64,000 bases of DNA from Lepus europaeus (taxonomy: Eukaryota; Chordata; Mammalia; Lagomorpha; Leporidae). Position numbers and translations under genes: made by a program. The DNA lies in assembly GCF_033115175.1 (NCBI RefSeq), contig NC_084837.1:88114966-88178965 (forward strand). The letters are read 5' to 3'. Below are positions 11,586 to 24,200 of the stretch, one piece after another (the stretch's first letter is position 1; every line of letters begins with the position of its first letter). Under the pieces are notes generated by a model that was not told the DNA's origin, made no database searches, and saw only the letters and a list, made by a program, of their open reading frames with translations.

Positions 11586-11886
11586 GGACTGGCATTGTGC
11601 ACAGTGGGTAAAGCCACTACCTGCAACACCAGCATTCCATATAGGCACTGGTTCATGTCTCAGCTGCTCCACTTCCAATCCAGCTCCCTGCTAACGAGCC
11701 TGGGAAAAGCAGTGGAAGATGGACCCAAGTCCCCAGGGCCCTGCACCCACACCGGAGACCTGGAAGAAGCTCCTGGCTCCTTGGCTTCTGCCTGGCTCAG
11801 CCCTGGCCATTGGGACCATCTGGGAATGAACCAGTGGATGGAAGATGTCTGTGACATTCACATAAATAAATAAATCTTTTAAAATA
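11586..11886 (+). mobile_element. C-repeat SINE
   Basis: In tandem with the previous SINE; tail ATAAATAAATAAATCTTTT. Duplicate at 50962-51241. Confidence 0.9.
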
Positions 11887-13001
11887 TAAATTTCACACCA
11901 TGCTTTCGCTTTTCACTCAAAGTTTCCTTCCTGCTCATGTTTTCTTGTCCATTTGTCTTGGTCACAGGTCGTGAACCTGAGCAGACAGAATTGTAGTCTG
12001 CTGCACCAACACAACCAATGGAACATGCAGGACAGGCCATGTCTGGCCTGGAGCTGTGGGGGATGGGGCCGCTCTGGAACCACACCCCTTTGATGCCAGG
12101 ATGTAAACCATCAGACCCTTAAAGGAGCACTTGTGAGTTTGGCATCATTGTAGAAACTGTTTACGCGACCTAAATTAACTCACACAGCTATCATCTCTGC
12201 AAGTTGACAGTCTCGGCCTGTGAGAGCTGCAGGGATCCACCTAAAAGTCAAAATCCAGAGAGGCCGGCCAGAAGTTACATTTAAGGAATTGTAGGAGGTC
12301 AAACCACTTGGTGAAAACAGGAATTTAGACTTTTTGTAAAAGTATTAATCCATTTAACCTGAACACTTTACCCAAGGCTGTGGCCCAGATCTAATTAGAG
12401 TTCTGGGAGTCACTCAAACAGGCAGATCATGTGAGCTCCTTTAAGACCCATTTTTGTTTTCAAGCAATCAAGACCTGATAAGGACAACAAAAAAACGTAC
12501 TGCTCAATTGAAGGATTAGCATGAGGCAAGTGAACCCATGACTTAGGACAATTAAATATATAGTGGAACAAAGAGGCAGAGAAGACACAGGACCTAACTG
12601 TAACATAATTTCTTCTAACCTCACCCAGCTTAATCTCACACACCCTTCACTTCCACAAACCTTTACAATGTACATCATCCTCTTTCTCAACCAACCTTAC
12701 CAAGAATACATGCTTCCTCCACTTTCTTTCCTACCTACTGTTTCCTTCAATTCATGTCCTAACATAGTCCTCCAATATCTCTAAATTAAGAGGAACATAT
12801 GTTTAAAAGAACAATTTGTACAGCTGCATTTGATCTGTTTCCACAATTGTACTTTGCCAAGTGGTGCACACTTTAGCCTACAAAACATGTAAGTACAGAA
12901 TCAAGACTGTTTTGCTAAAAGATATAACTGCATGAACCTAATAGCAAATACTGTCATAGAATCACAACTGGATCTCAAAAGACTTATAAAGATGGTCACG
13001 A
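11887..13001. repeat. Repeat-like non-coding stretch, family not named
   Basis: Compositionally LTR-like sequence without a gene. It includes AATTGTAGGAGGTCAAACCA and neighbouring motifs that suggest an old LTR. Duplicate at 51242-52362, nearly base for base. Confidence 0.35.
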
Positions 13002-13322
13002 GGGGGCCAGTGCTCTGGCGTAGCTGGTGAAGCAGCCTGCAGTGCCAGCATCCCATGTGGGCACCAGTTTGAGTCCTGGTTGCTCCACTTCCAATCTGGA
13101 GAACAGCGGAGGATGGCCCAAGTCCTTGGGCCCCTGCACCCACGTGGGAGACCTGGAGGAAGCGCCTGGCTTAGCATCGGCCAACTCCAGTTGTTGCAGC
13201 CATTTGGGGAGTGAACCGGCAGATGGAAGACTTTTCTCTCTCTCTCTGCTTTTTTTTTTTTTTTAATTCTCTACCTTTTAAATAAATAAGTAAATCTAAA
13301 AAAAAAGAAAGAAAGAAAAAGA
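13002..13322 (+). mobile_element. C-repeat SINE
   Basis: Head GGGGGCCAGTGCTCTGGCG, T-rich tract in the CT region, and a tail ending AAAAAAGAAAGAAAGAAAAAG. Duplicate at 52363-52663. Confidence 0.9.
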
Positions 13323-13330
13323 TGGTCATT

Positions 13331-13950
13331 GGGACCAGCATTACGGCACAGTAAGCTGCTGCTTGTGATGCTGACATCCCATGTGAGCGCCAGTCTGAGT
13401 CCTGGCTGCTCCATTTCTGATCCAGCTCCCTGGGAAAGCAGGGAAGGGTGCCACAAGTACTCGGACCCCTGCCACCCACATGGGAGACCTGGATGAGGTT
13501 CCAGGCTCCTGGCTTTGGCCTGGCCCAGCCCCAGCTGTTGTGACCATCTGGGGAGTAAAGCAGCAGATGGAAGATTTCTCTCTCTCCTTCTCTCTCTGTA
13601 ACTCTGCCTTTTTATTTATTTATTTATTTATTTATTTATTTGAAAGACAAAGTTACAGAGAGAGAAGGGGAGATAGAGATCTTTCACCCATAGGTTCACT
13701 TGCCAAATAGCTGCAACTGCTAGGGCTCGGGCTGGGCCAGGCCGAAGCCAGAATCCAGGAGTTTCACGTGGGTCTCCCACATGGATGGCAGGGGCCCAAA
13801 CACTCAGGCCACCTTCTGTTGCTTTCCCAGGCCATTAGCAGGGAGCTGGATTGGAAATGGAACAGCCGGGACTGGGACCAGAACCCATATGGGATATTAT
13901 GCTACAGCACTGCTCCCTCTGTAACTCTTTTAAATAAATAAATCTTCTTT
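13331..13950 (+). mobile_element. C-repeat SINE with a nested SINE
   Basis: The body runs to 13611. CTCTGTAACTCT occurs on both sides of the nested reverse element. Duplicate at 52840-53467. Confidence 0.88.
13612..13917 (-). mobile_element. C-repeat SINE, reverse, nested, with (TTTA)n start
   Basis: Expanded TTTATTTA tail complement (13612-13640), body, and a head ending near GCACTGCTCCC. Duplicate at 53117-53431. Confidence 0.88.
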
Positions 13951-14266
13951 AAAAGATCAGCCAGCCACAGTAACAACTCAGCAATCTACACAGACTTTTA
14001 GAAAGAACACACAGAGCATTTTGTCCTGTCCGGTGTGGGGACCTATAATGAGTGGCAGCGGCGATGGGCAAGCTCTTTAACAGGCACATATTGTCTACAA
14101 CCACGGAACACAGGGATCTGAAATAGGCAATCAGAGAAACTCAGAACTTAATAAGAAAATGTGGACGCTTTGGGACAGGAGGCCCGCCACTGCTAACCTA
14201 GGAGGATGGTTAAAGTGCTGGAAAACTTGGCCCAGCAAGCGGTCTTGTTAGTGGTAAAAACAGTTT

Positions 14267-14571
14267 TGGGAGCAGGCGTTGTGGCACAGTGGGGTAAGGC
14301 ACCACCTGCAATGTGGGTATTCCATACCAGCACTGGTTCACAACCTGGCTGCTCTATTTCTAATCCAACACCCTGATAATGTACCTGGAAAAGCAGTATC
14401 AGCTGGGCCAAGAGCTTGGACCCCTGCCACCCGCACAGCAGACCCGGATGGAGTTCCAGGCTCCTGGCTTCAGCCTGGCACAGCCCTGGCCATTGAGGCC
14501 ATTTGGAGAATGAACCAGCACATGGAAGCTCTCTCCCCCTTCTCTCTGCAACTCTGCCTTTCAAACACATT
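14267..14571 (+). mobile_element. C-repeat SINE, diverged
   Basis: GGGAGCAGGCGTTGTGGCAC head; tail lost at CTTTCAAACACATTTTCG. Duplicate at 53788-54089. Confidence 0.85.
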
Positions 14572-15603
14572 TTCGTTTTCATAGCAGTTTAAGAGAAACC
14601 ATCGCGACCAGTGCTTGCCAGTACTGCTTACAAAACGGTGGCAGAGGGAGAGGAAACGAGGCCCATGGCATCCTGCAGTAGGGACGTGAGAAGCAAAGCT
14701 CTGAGGGCTGGCTGCAACCCTGGGCCTGGACTGCTAGACAGACAGGACATCCCCCGCCATGCCGACACAGATGAGGGAGAAGGGGGAGAGGGCAGACCCT
14801 GGGCAGGTCAGGCCATCGGGGAGGCCCGAGAGGGCCAGTGTGGGCAGAGTGAGCCAGCTGGCCCTGGTCTCTTGAAAGATACTCGTGATGGGACTGGCCG
14901 TGGGGCGTGGGCAGGTGTGTGTCTGCACAAGTGTGGCCAAGAGACTTTGGCTAAAAGACCGGGGAAAGGCCAGGGTGATGATGATGTGGGAGCAGCAACG
15001 TGTTAGTCTAGGGCTGCTGAGCTGGCAGCCTTAAAGAACCCCCGAGTATAAGTCCATCCTCCTACTGGCCAATCAAAACACCCTCTGTCCTGGGACGCAT
15101 CTGCTCTGTCCTGCGGAGGTGGCTGCAAGTGCTGTGTGGGTGCCTGCGCATCCTCCACCTCTCCTCTTTGATGGGCATTTCTCTGTGTGGGCCGACCCAC
15201 GCTCATGTGTGTCCTTGTTCACTTTTCGCACCTGTTGAATAAAATCTGTTATTAGTTTGCGCACCTTACAAGGGTCTGCATTTAGAATGCTCCTCTGGGT
15301 AAGGGACAAGAGCCCGGAATAGAAACCAATACTCCCCAGCCCACATCACCTCGGTTAAAAGCCTCTGGCAAAGAGGCCTTGGCTGCCCCCAGACAAGGCA
15401 GGAGAAAGGATTAAAGGTGGCTAGCCACACAATATTCCTCAGGGCAAGGCCGCTCAGGACTTATCACTGCTCTCATTCTCTCCTGGCAGACTAGGACTGG
15501 AGTAGGGAGGGGGAGATTCCTCAGGGAGGGGGCTGGAACCCACCCAACAAGCTTACTGAACCAGCACCAGGTTGCAAATACATCATTGTTGGCCACTTGC
15601 TTC
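14572..15603 (+). repeat. Probable solo LTR and flanking repeat DNA
   Basis: The stretch 14985-15280 runs from TGTGGGAGC to GGGTCTGCA. It contains a CCAATCA box (15070) and a GAATAAAATCTG polyadenylation-like site (15237), the layout of a class I LTR. I found no internal region beside it. The part from 15400 belongs to the unnamed repeat also seen at 7491 and 56880. Duplicate at 54090-55122. Confidence 0.45.
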
Positions 15604-15700
15604 TTCAAAGCCAGGAGCTTCTTCAAGGTCTCCCACGTGGGTGCATGGACCCAAGGACTCGGGCCATCCTCTGCTGTTTTAGCAGGGAGCTGTCAGAAGC
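15604..15700 (-). mobile_element. C-repeat SINE remnant at a deletion junction
   Basis: Central part of the SINE that is longer in unit 2 (57462-58040). In unit 1 its start and about 2.4 kb beyond it are missing. Confidence 0.8.
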
Positions 15701-16145
15701 ATTTTTTTTTAGTTTGTTCTAAATCATTTTTAAAAACTGTACCTGAGGTATTATAAAAAGTTGGTACCCATATACACATGCTAACATGAACTGAAAATTC
15801 ATGTAGTTACTTCATTTTTTAGCTTGACCTTCTAGTAAATCTTTAGCTTCCCTGATTTTGGCTGCTGTATTAGGAGATCCTCCCTTGTCTGGGTGATTTA
15901 AAAGCATAATTTCTCGATGTGCATCTCTTATTTTTCCTTTATTGGCAGTAGGGCTTACACCTGGTATTAATGCTGCTCATTTTGTCGTTTGGGGTTCAAA
16001 CCCCCCTCTGTGTTCGCCGCCACTGAAGGCAGATTTCGGGAGACTTTGAAGAACTTGCTCCATACGCTTCATAGCTTGCAACACATAACGGCCTGCAAAT
16101 CCTGCAGCAGCAATGGTCAATCCGACCGCTACTGCACTGGCCACG
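15701..16145 (-). pseudogene. DNAJC19P: DNAJC19 (TIM14) processed pseudogene, unit 1 copy
   Basis: The minus strand from about 16144 down to 15701 matches DNAJC19 cDNA without introns, including 3' UTR with an A tail seen as a T run near 15702-15710. The parent protein is the J-domain subunit of the mitochondrial import motor; this copy cannot make it. The initiator is GTG. The J-like segment with HPDKGG is recognisable. It is older than the duplication, being present in both units. Sense frames on the + strand here are antisense to it. Confidence 0.8.
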
Positions 16146-17340
16146 GCTTGGGCTCAGCCCCCCTGCCTGCACCGGGAGCACGGTACATCCCAGTCTGGGG
16201 CCGCGGCCACCAACCAGACGCCATTACCCCAAAACGAGGAGCCGCCAGCTACACTCACAAGCAGCCCAAGCACAGGCTTCCCGTGGAATCCAGAAGCGTT
16301 TTACATGGGGGACAACTGTGGCCACACCCCACCCTCTGGGGTCTCCAGCGTGGACCTCCTGAGGGAGAAGGGGCCTCTGGCAGTGCTGGTCGCCTTCTGG
16401 GCTTTCCTGTGCTCTGGCCTGCTGGCCGGCTCTGCGCTGTCTGCCTCTTTGATGCAGCTCCATGTTGGATCTTGTCCACACCATCTGACACTTGCAAAGT
16501 AGCTTGCTACCCTGAGTGGGTGGGTGAGTGGGCACCCCTAGGCCTGCCCACTGCAGCATCGGGGTGGGGGAGGGGCCGCGTGTCCCAGCCCCTGGTTGAG
16601 CTGCCGTCACTCACCTTCACCGGGTGCCCTCTAGTCACCTCCCCAGGTGAAGTGCCTCTGTTTCATTCCTGTGAACAACATGGCCATCACCTGTAGAGCT
16701 GTCCTGATTCCCTGGTGATTGCCCCAGCTAATAACCGGGGAGCCTGGCCTTCACCCCATCATAGTCTATAAAATGGTCATAGTAACGCCCCACGCCTTGG
16801 ACCTGGAGTGAGATCAAAAGGGACCCATGCAGGCCAAGCTGCTTTCCCAAGGCTGTGGTTGAGTGCCTGGAGGCAAACTGGGCCCCCTCTCCACCAAGGG
16901 TGTGTCAGCTCAGGAGGGGCTGCAGTTCTCAGATTGGAAACCTGCCCCCAGGTGCCCGGCCCTGGCAGTTCTAAGCACTGCTCGGCCAGGGGCTGCAAAG
17001 GCTGTTTAATTAGGGCCCAGCGGTGCCTCCAAGTTCAGGATTGCTACCCATTTTACCCACATGGTTTGAATTTCTGCCAGTATGAGACACATGCACGTCA
17101 GACCAGAGACGGCCTTTTTTAAGGGGGCAACGTTGGGCTGGGAGGGCTGCTGACTTATTCCCCGAAACTCAGCGTTTTTAGCAGCCCCATCCACACCCAT
17201 GGGTGTGAAGAATCCCAAAGGCGGGCTAATCCCATCTGGTCGCCCTAACCCTTTCAACCCAAGCGTTTATAAACGCGCTGCCCTCCACCTACTCCATCAC
17301 TTCTGGACAACTTTGCTTCCCGAGCTCCGAGATCCCACAG
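16146..17340. other. Upstream flank of DIS3L-like A
   Basis: No SINE and no gene recognised. The last 100 bases (17230-17340) contain TTTATAAACGCG at about 17267, a possible TATA-like element before the CpG island. Duplicate at about 58500-59705. Confidence 0.5.
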
Positions 17341-18200
17341 CAGCAGCAAGATGAGCGGCACAGAGGCTGGAAGACGGCCGCGGCTCACCCACTCCGGAGA
17401 GGCCCGGACGGCGGGCTCGGGGTCCAGCTCGTCGGACTGCTGGAGAGCGGGCGAGAGCAACATGCTGGAGAAGACGGAGCGGCTGGTCACCGTGAACGCC
17501 GTCTACCGCTGGCCGCTGCGGGTCGTGAGAGAACACTACCTGCGGCCCTGCGTGCCCTGCAGCAGCGCGCTGTGCTCCCAGCCCGAGCGCTGCCGCAACG
17601 GTCAGAGACGCTGCGGGGCCGGGCGGGCGGGCGGCGCCGGGAGGCCGCGCGGTGCGGGGCGGGCGGCGGGAGAGGCGCGGCCGCGGCTCCGAGGCGGGAG
17701 CGGCGCGGGCTCGGGCGCTCCGGACCGCTCGGCGCTGCGAGCCAGGCGCGCTCTCGTCGGCCGGGGCTCGGGGCGGGCGGCGCGGGCCTGCGGCGGCCAG
17801 GGCCGGAGCGGCCAGCCCCGCGCACGGGCTGAGGCGGGCTGCGGGCTCCGGCGCGCGCCGGGGCGCGGCAGAGGCTGGCGCCGCCCACTCGGCTGTGGGG
17901 GGAGGCCGCCTCCCGGCCGGGCGCGCGTGCCGGGCAGCTGGTGTGGAGCCGTGCGCGCCAGACCTTCCCCTCCGGGGCTCTCCGCGGCGACGCCGGTCCC
18001 CGCCCCGCAGGACACGGGGGGCGCAGCCGGGGCCCCTCCACGCAGCTCGGGCCAGGGCGGACAGCGCTGCGCGGCTCGTGGCTTGCACCGGGCAGCCCGC
18101 CCTGCCGGCCCTGGGCTTCCCTCCGAGCTGAGCTTGCGGGGCGTCCGCAGGTGTGCACGCTCGGACGTGGACAGCCGCCCACCCCGCGGAGCCCACATTT
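17340..18200 (+). promoter_or_regulatory. CpG island over exon 1 of DIS3L-like A
   Basis: Abrupt change to very GC- and CpG-rich sequence covering exon 1 and the first 600 bases of intron 1. This is typical of a housekeeping-type promoter. The same island is kept in unit 2 (59705-60570), so both copies have a promoter-like start. CpGs have not visibly decayed, which suggests germline hypomethylation; that is an inference. Confidence 0.8.
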
Positions 18201-21200
18201 CTCGCAGCTTCGAGACAGGATGAAGCGGCCCAGTGCGGCTGACCCCGGGCCTGTCCCGTTATCTACACACTTCTCGGAAGTTGTCTTGCCCCTGTGGAGG
18301 GGCAAGGATTAAATGCTCTGCTCTCTTCTGCTTTGTGTTTCAGTGGGCAAACTCTTACCTGCGGGGGGGACCCATTACATGGTCCCAGACAGCTCCGTTT
18401 TCCATTACTTTGACATCTTGGAAATGCCCGAATTGAAGGGAGTCATTTGGTTGCAGACGGTGACTGACGCTCTGCGTTCGGAAAGAGGGTGGAGGTATGT
18501 TTGTATTGTGTGGAAATGAGAAGGATCCTTAAGATAATGGTCAGTTTGTTAAAAGTATGCATTAGCTGGATTGATTACAGGCTTTTCCAGATAGAATATT
18601 TTAAAGTGAGTGTGAAGTTGATTTTATTCAGACACAAAGATATAGATATTTTCTCATATCCAGGTTTAAATGCTGCTCCAGGCGTCATATTTCTGCTACT
18701 AAAATCAATGTGCTGTTATAGTCCCATTGCTAACACTGCGAGCCTTTTCAACCTGTTTTCTAAAATATTTTTAATATTAAGGATTGCTTTCGAAGCCAAT
18801 TCCTGTGACATTCAAAGGCAAAGCATGGGTATTTAAATGTCTTTTCTCTTGAACATTTCCAAATGAGTGAACTTGATGAAAAAGGATTGGTTTTTCCACT
18901 GCTTAGTCCTGTCTCCCTTATACTAAATGTGAAAACCAGGGAGGAGCAGTTAGGAAAGCGGCTTCCAGGTGACACCCTGGGCTTTGCACATAGTAAGCAC
19001 CTCTTGAGCTCCTGTTCCGAGGCCTTGGGGCACACAGTCTTAGTCCCTCTTACTACAAACCTGTTGACTTCCAGGGATGAGATGAGAGGAGCAAGGTTGG
19101 GGCAGGTGTTTGCTGCTTGGGATGTTCTCACATATCAGAGTGCTTGGTTTGAGTCTGGCTCCTGCTGATTTGAGCCCTGGGAGGCTGCAGGAGGGGGCCC
19201 CTGCACCCGGATGGCAGATCCAGCTGAAACTTCTTTGGCCTGAGCAAGGCCTGGCCATTTTGACCATTTAGGGAGTAAACTGGTAGATGACAGATCATTT
19301 TGTCTCCTGCCTTTTTAAAAAAGACGTGGCATGTGATTGGGCCCGATACAATTTTTTTGTCCTCCGCCATCTAAAGCTATTGCTGGGTTCTGGGGAGACC
19401 TGTTCAAGGTGCTGGGACGCTCCTAACCTGCCATGCATGCAGGTTATTGAGCTCCATCAAGCACACTGATCTGACTAGAAAATACAGCTAGGGTGGCTGC
19501 ACTCTTCAGTTACAACCGAGAGCCCACACCTGTCGCCCACAGAGGGACTTGCTGTTTCCTGCTTGTCCTGTTACTGTGCCAGGCCATTTATTAATCTGTT
19601 TTGCCTGGCTGATAGGTAGCTGATGCAAGAAGCCTGCAGGTATGGGAGTGAACCTGTTTTGTTTTTTGTTGTGTGTTTTGCTAAGTGTCAGGCAGGGTGG
19701 TGGTGGCTCTGTGTACCCGGGTAAGCTTTGATGCATCAGTTTCCGGAGGGCTGAACTTGAGATGCCTGGGGTCTAACGGGAAGGTGTGAAGCCAAAGCAT
19801 GGCTGGGCTCTGAAGATGTCAGGTACCCACCAAGCACTAACTGCCTTCACCTGCTCTGTACTAAGATGTCTTTATTTGAAAGTGACAGAGCTGGAGCTCC
19901 ATGTCTCCCACAGGGGTGGAAGGCACCCAGGGACTTGAGCCATCACTTGGCTTCCTCCCAAGCCACATAAGCAGGGAATTGGATTGGGGCAGAGCAGTCA
20001 GGTCTTGAAGCAGCTCTCAAAGATGGACATGTACCACAGCACTAACCCCTTGATCCCTTTAAAATAGGCAGATGTTTTCTGTGATTCTATATAACCTTAA
20101 CTATTAAAAAGCACCTTCTTAGAAACTGGCCCTGTGAGACTTCTTCATTGATTTATGGCACAGGCCAGTGTGGCTGGGATTCTCTCTCCTTTCCTAGGGC
20201 TGCCAGCAAGAAGTAAAATGTTAATGCTTCCCAAGGTACAAAAATACAAGTGGCTATAGTCTGCTGGAAGGGACAGGTGGAGCTGGGCAGAAAAATCATA
20301 CAAAAGCTCTACCACCCGGCTTCTGCTGTAAAAGACCTCGGCTTGGGTTGGCAAGATGGAGATGCGTGCCTGCTGTGCGTTGACTTGTCTCCCCCATGTC
20401 ACAGGTACTATAACAAGCTGCGGAGCCTCCTCAAGGACCCGAGCCACGAGTGTGTACTCTTCGCAAACGAGTACCATGCTTCATGCTACCATGCTTGGGA
20501 AAAGCAAATGTTGAAGAAAGATTGGGAGAAAAGGTATGGTCATCTGCTGTGGTTTTCATGTGGGCATCTCTTGCTGCCTCATTGGAAGTTGATCTAAAAC
20601 AGACCAGGAGTTTTTTAGGGGAACCATGATACTAAAAGCACGTGATGTTGGTAGTTTAGATATGTCATTTGAATATGTAATGGAAATATTTTAGAAATCG
20701 AGATGAGGAAGATCTAGGTAGCCAGTGGGAGTTTGCCCCAGATCCGAACTGCAAGATAATGCAATGTTTGGGGCATGGGTGTGGGGACAAGGGGCCCTGC
20801 TTTGAAGCCAATAAGATAATCTCATTTTGTTGGGTATGAGTTCTAAAGTCCCAGCTAGACCCACTGAACTGAAACTGCTAGATGAAAATTCTGAAAGCTC
20901 TTGGAGAAAGTGCGGTGGCTTCATTGAGATCCATCCTAAGCAGCAGAGCCCAGCGCAAGCGCTTCGATAGGCAGTGTCTGGGTGGGAGCTATACCCAGAG
21001 ATGGCGCTAGGACACGGTGGCCAGCTGAGTGACACGAGGCCCAGCTGCCACTGCGGAGTGGCCTGAGATGCCATGCAGAATGTGCCTCCGAAGTCATCCC
21101 CGGTGCAGAGGCATTGGGCTCGCTGCTCCCAAAAGCTGGGACATTCCTGAGCGGTGTGGACTCTGTCTAGTGGCCCCTCATCAAGGTGAGCCCAGGGTAC

Positions 21201-24200
21201 AGGTGCTAGGCACACACACACACAAAAAAAAAACCTGACCGTATAGAACATGTCATCTTTTCCTCGTACGACTGATCGCTATAGCTCTTAAACACGTCCG
21301 TTCTGCAAAGGCACCTAGGAATGGATCCATCCTGGGTGCTGTTGCAGCCCCAGGTTTTCTCAGGGGACAAGACCTGAGAGGAAAAAGCATTTCTCTCAAC
21401 AGGGACCCCTGAGTACCACAGAAGTGCTTATCCACGTTGGGCTCTCCTGTGCTTACAACCCAGTCTTGGAAGCACAGCCTGGGTCTGAGAACTGTGTTCA
21501 AGTTCAAGTACTTTGCAGCTGATTTCTGGGCATTTTAGATGGTTCCGTTTCAGACTGAATCATGGTCTTCAGCTGTTGGCAGCCTTGTCTTGTTAGCCAA
21601 AGATTCACCTGTAAATCTTGTGGGCTTCCCCAGGCATCGTGTGGGGTGCTGTGTGCGAGCCCTCCAGTTAAAAGGTGCTAAAATATGACAGACAGGGTGT
21701 CTCAAGGAAGAAATGCAAATTCTGGTTCCTCTGTGTGTGTCTTAGAACCCAGGGCTTATCAATAATAGAAGCCCAAAGCTTTTTGGGATGAGGAGTGCAC
21801 GAATGGTCTCAAGAGACCAGAGGACGGCAGATCGGTGAAATTCTGGCAGTGTGAGGGCTCCTGTGTGCTTTGTTCCAGGATGATCTACGCCGCGGCTTTG
21901 TGGTATTATAAGCACTGCGGGGAGAAGATGCCCATCGTCATTGTGGCAGACGAAGATTCCATAAAGAGATTCAAAGTGAAGAGCGAAGGAGTATCTGTCA
22001 TGACGTTCAAGGTATTTCCGGCTGTGGTGTACATGGCTGTGTGTTCACTTCCAGTGTTGCTCCTCGGAGTCTAGATCCCTTTGGCAACCCAGAAAAGAGA
22101 AAGTAGAGCTTGAAGCAGTTCCATCCTGCTAGGTAGAAACTTAATGAGACGCTCCGATCGCTGTGGATTTACAGAAACCCTAGCTGGACTCTGAATTGTA
22201 GGTTCTCTGAGGGTTCCCAGGAGCATGTATTCCTAAAGATTTGCCAATGGGATTTTCGTGGCCTTGCTCTAAAGAAGTGTTCTGGCATGCCAGAGAATTC
22301 CAGGGGTGCTGGATATGAATAGCAGTGTCACTGGTGTTTTTCTGTGGCAGTATATCATGTCTTGTCCCTGCAGAGGACAGTCGGGTAAAAAGTATTACAT
22401 TTCTTTGCTTTTTGTGAGAATTAGTTTTCTTTGTAGTCCAGCAGTCTAGAACACTTCTCATTGTGTGTAGCATCTCCAACTGTGCCCCCCTCAAGGTGAG
22501 TGAGAGCAGGAAAACAGATTTGAGTTTGGATGAAAGGGAAGGCCAGCATCTTTGGAGATGGAGAAGCACTGAGACAAGCTGGCCCATAATGACAAGTTTG
22601 GTGCTGATAAGTGGCCGGTGAGCATAGCATGGAGGCACTGAAGTGAGCATAGACAAAACTTCTGAAAGGACCAAAGGAAGCACAGCAGTTACCACAGGAT
22701 CCGGAAATGAATGGGGGAAATGCTGGTGCTGACACTGAGGACAACCTATTTGCTGTTCAATTCCAATACAGACGTGAGCTAAGACCCCAGGAGAGGATCA
22801 AGCCACCACTTGCAGGGCTGGCATCCCACATGGAAATGCCTGGCTGCTCTTCGTGGCTCTTGGATTCAGCCTGGCCCTGCCCTGGCTGTGGTCATTTGGG
22901 AAGTGAACCAGAGGATGCAAGATCTCGGCGTGCTCCTGTCACCCTGCCTTTCCAATCTTTTTCATTATTAGACAGGTGGAGTTAGAGGGAGACCGGTCTT
23001 CCTTCCATTGATTCACCCCCCAAATGGCCGCTATGGCCAGCGCTGCACCGATCCAAAGCCAGGAGCCAGGTGCTTCCCCCTGGTCTCCCATGCGCAGGTG
23101 CCCAGTCACTTGGGCCATCCTCCACTGCACTCCCGGGTCACAGCAGAGAGCTGGACTGGAAGAGGAGCAACCGGGACTAGAAGCTGGCACCCATAGGGGA
23201 TGCTGGCGCTGCAGGCGGAGGATTAACAAAGTGAGCCACGGTGCCGGCCCCTCAATCTTTAACACAGCATATAAAGAGGAGCTTTTGCCTCTGCCTTCTC
23301 TGTAGGCCATTGTGTGTAGCCATGAGGTCCATACAAAGTGCAATCGGAAAGACTTCAAGGTGCCAAGTCCTGGTCCCTACCCCCTGGGCACCTTCAAGGT
23401 GCCAAGTCCTGGTCCCTACCCCCTGGGCACCTTCAAGGTGCCAAGTCCTGGTCCCTACCCCCTGGGCACCTTCAAGGTGCCAAGTCCTGGTCCCTACCCC
23501 CTGGGCTTCCTCTGAGTCTCGGGCTTTAACAGGAAGGGAGAAAACCACTCGGTGGCAGCAGGAGGCTCAGGAGGGGACTGCTGTGGTCAGTCCTCACCGT
23601 GCAGACGGCAGTGCCAGCCGGGGCTTGGATAGTGCCACCACACAGTTCTGTTCTGATCCTGTTTCTCCATGCCTTTGTACGACACAGGACTATTTGAAAA
23701 AGTTCTATTCGGATCTGGAGGCTGCCCACAGCTCCTGTGACTTCACTGATGAAGCCCTGTATGAAGAAAAGCTGGAGCGCTTGGAAGCCTCAGGACTTAA
23801 TTACAACCACTATCTCCCCCCGGACGTTCTAGAAGCTGGGCTACAGTCTGGCCGCTACGTGGAGGTGAGGGCTGCCATGAAGAGGCAACAGCTGTTTCCT
23901 TCCCCTCCTGGCGGCCTGAGGCTGCAAACCAGATGGGAACAGGCAAGCCAGGACAGTGGACGTGCACACAGCCTTGGGCCCGTGTCCCTCGATGTTGGCT
24001 GTCCAGTTGGCGGCCACTCTGGAATGATGCCGTTCCGTTGTGTGTTGTCCTGAGCCTCAAGACCAGAGACCGAAGCAGTTGTGTACATGCCTCCTGTCAC
24101 TGGTTTCGAGATAAGATTTGTTCAGGGCTCCTGACCACGTGGATTGGTGTTAGTGACGACTGTTGTTCATAGCACTTGGAAGGAAAATGGGCAGAAAAAC

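Larger units (their letters stand above)
18495..20404. other. Intron 2 of DIS3L-like A
   Basis: Contains two old SINE fragments (19110, 19867), otherwise no feature. Duplicated at 60856-62767. Confidence 0.7.

Noticed and set aside
15989-16696. A 235-codon + strand frame upstream of DIS3L-like A
   Set aside because: It starts antisense to the DNAJC19 pseudogene, has no recognisable domain and is not preserved as the same frame in unit 2.
17297-18305. Several long overlapping open frames on both strands over exon 1 and intron 1 (and again at 59553-60774)
   Set aside because: They result from extreme GC content, which depletes stop codons. Only the exon 1 frame up to the 17600 (59965) donor matches a known protein family.
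23354-23509. CRISPR-like direct repeats
   Set aside because: The four copies are contiguous with no spacers, inside a mammalian intron.
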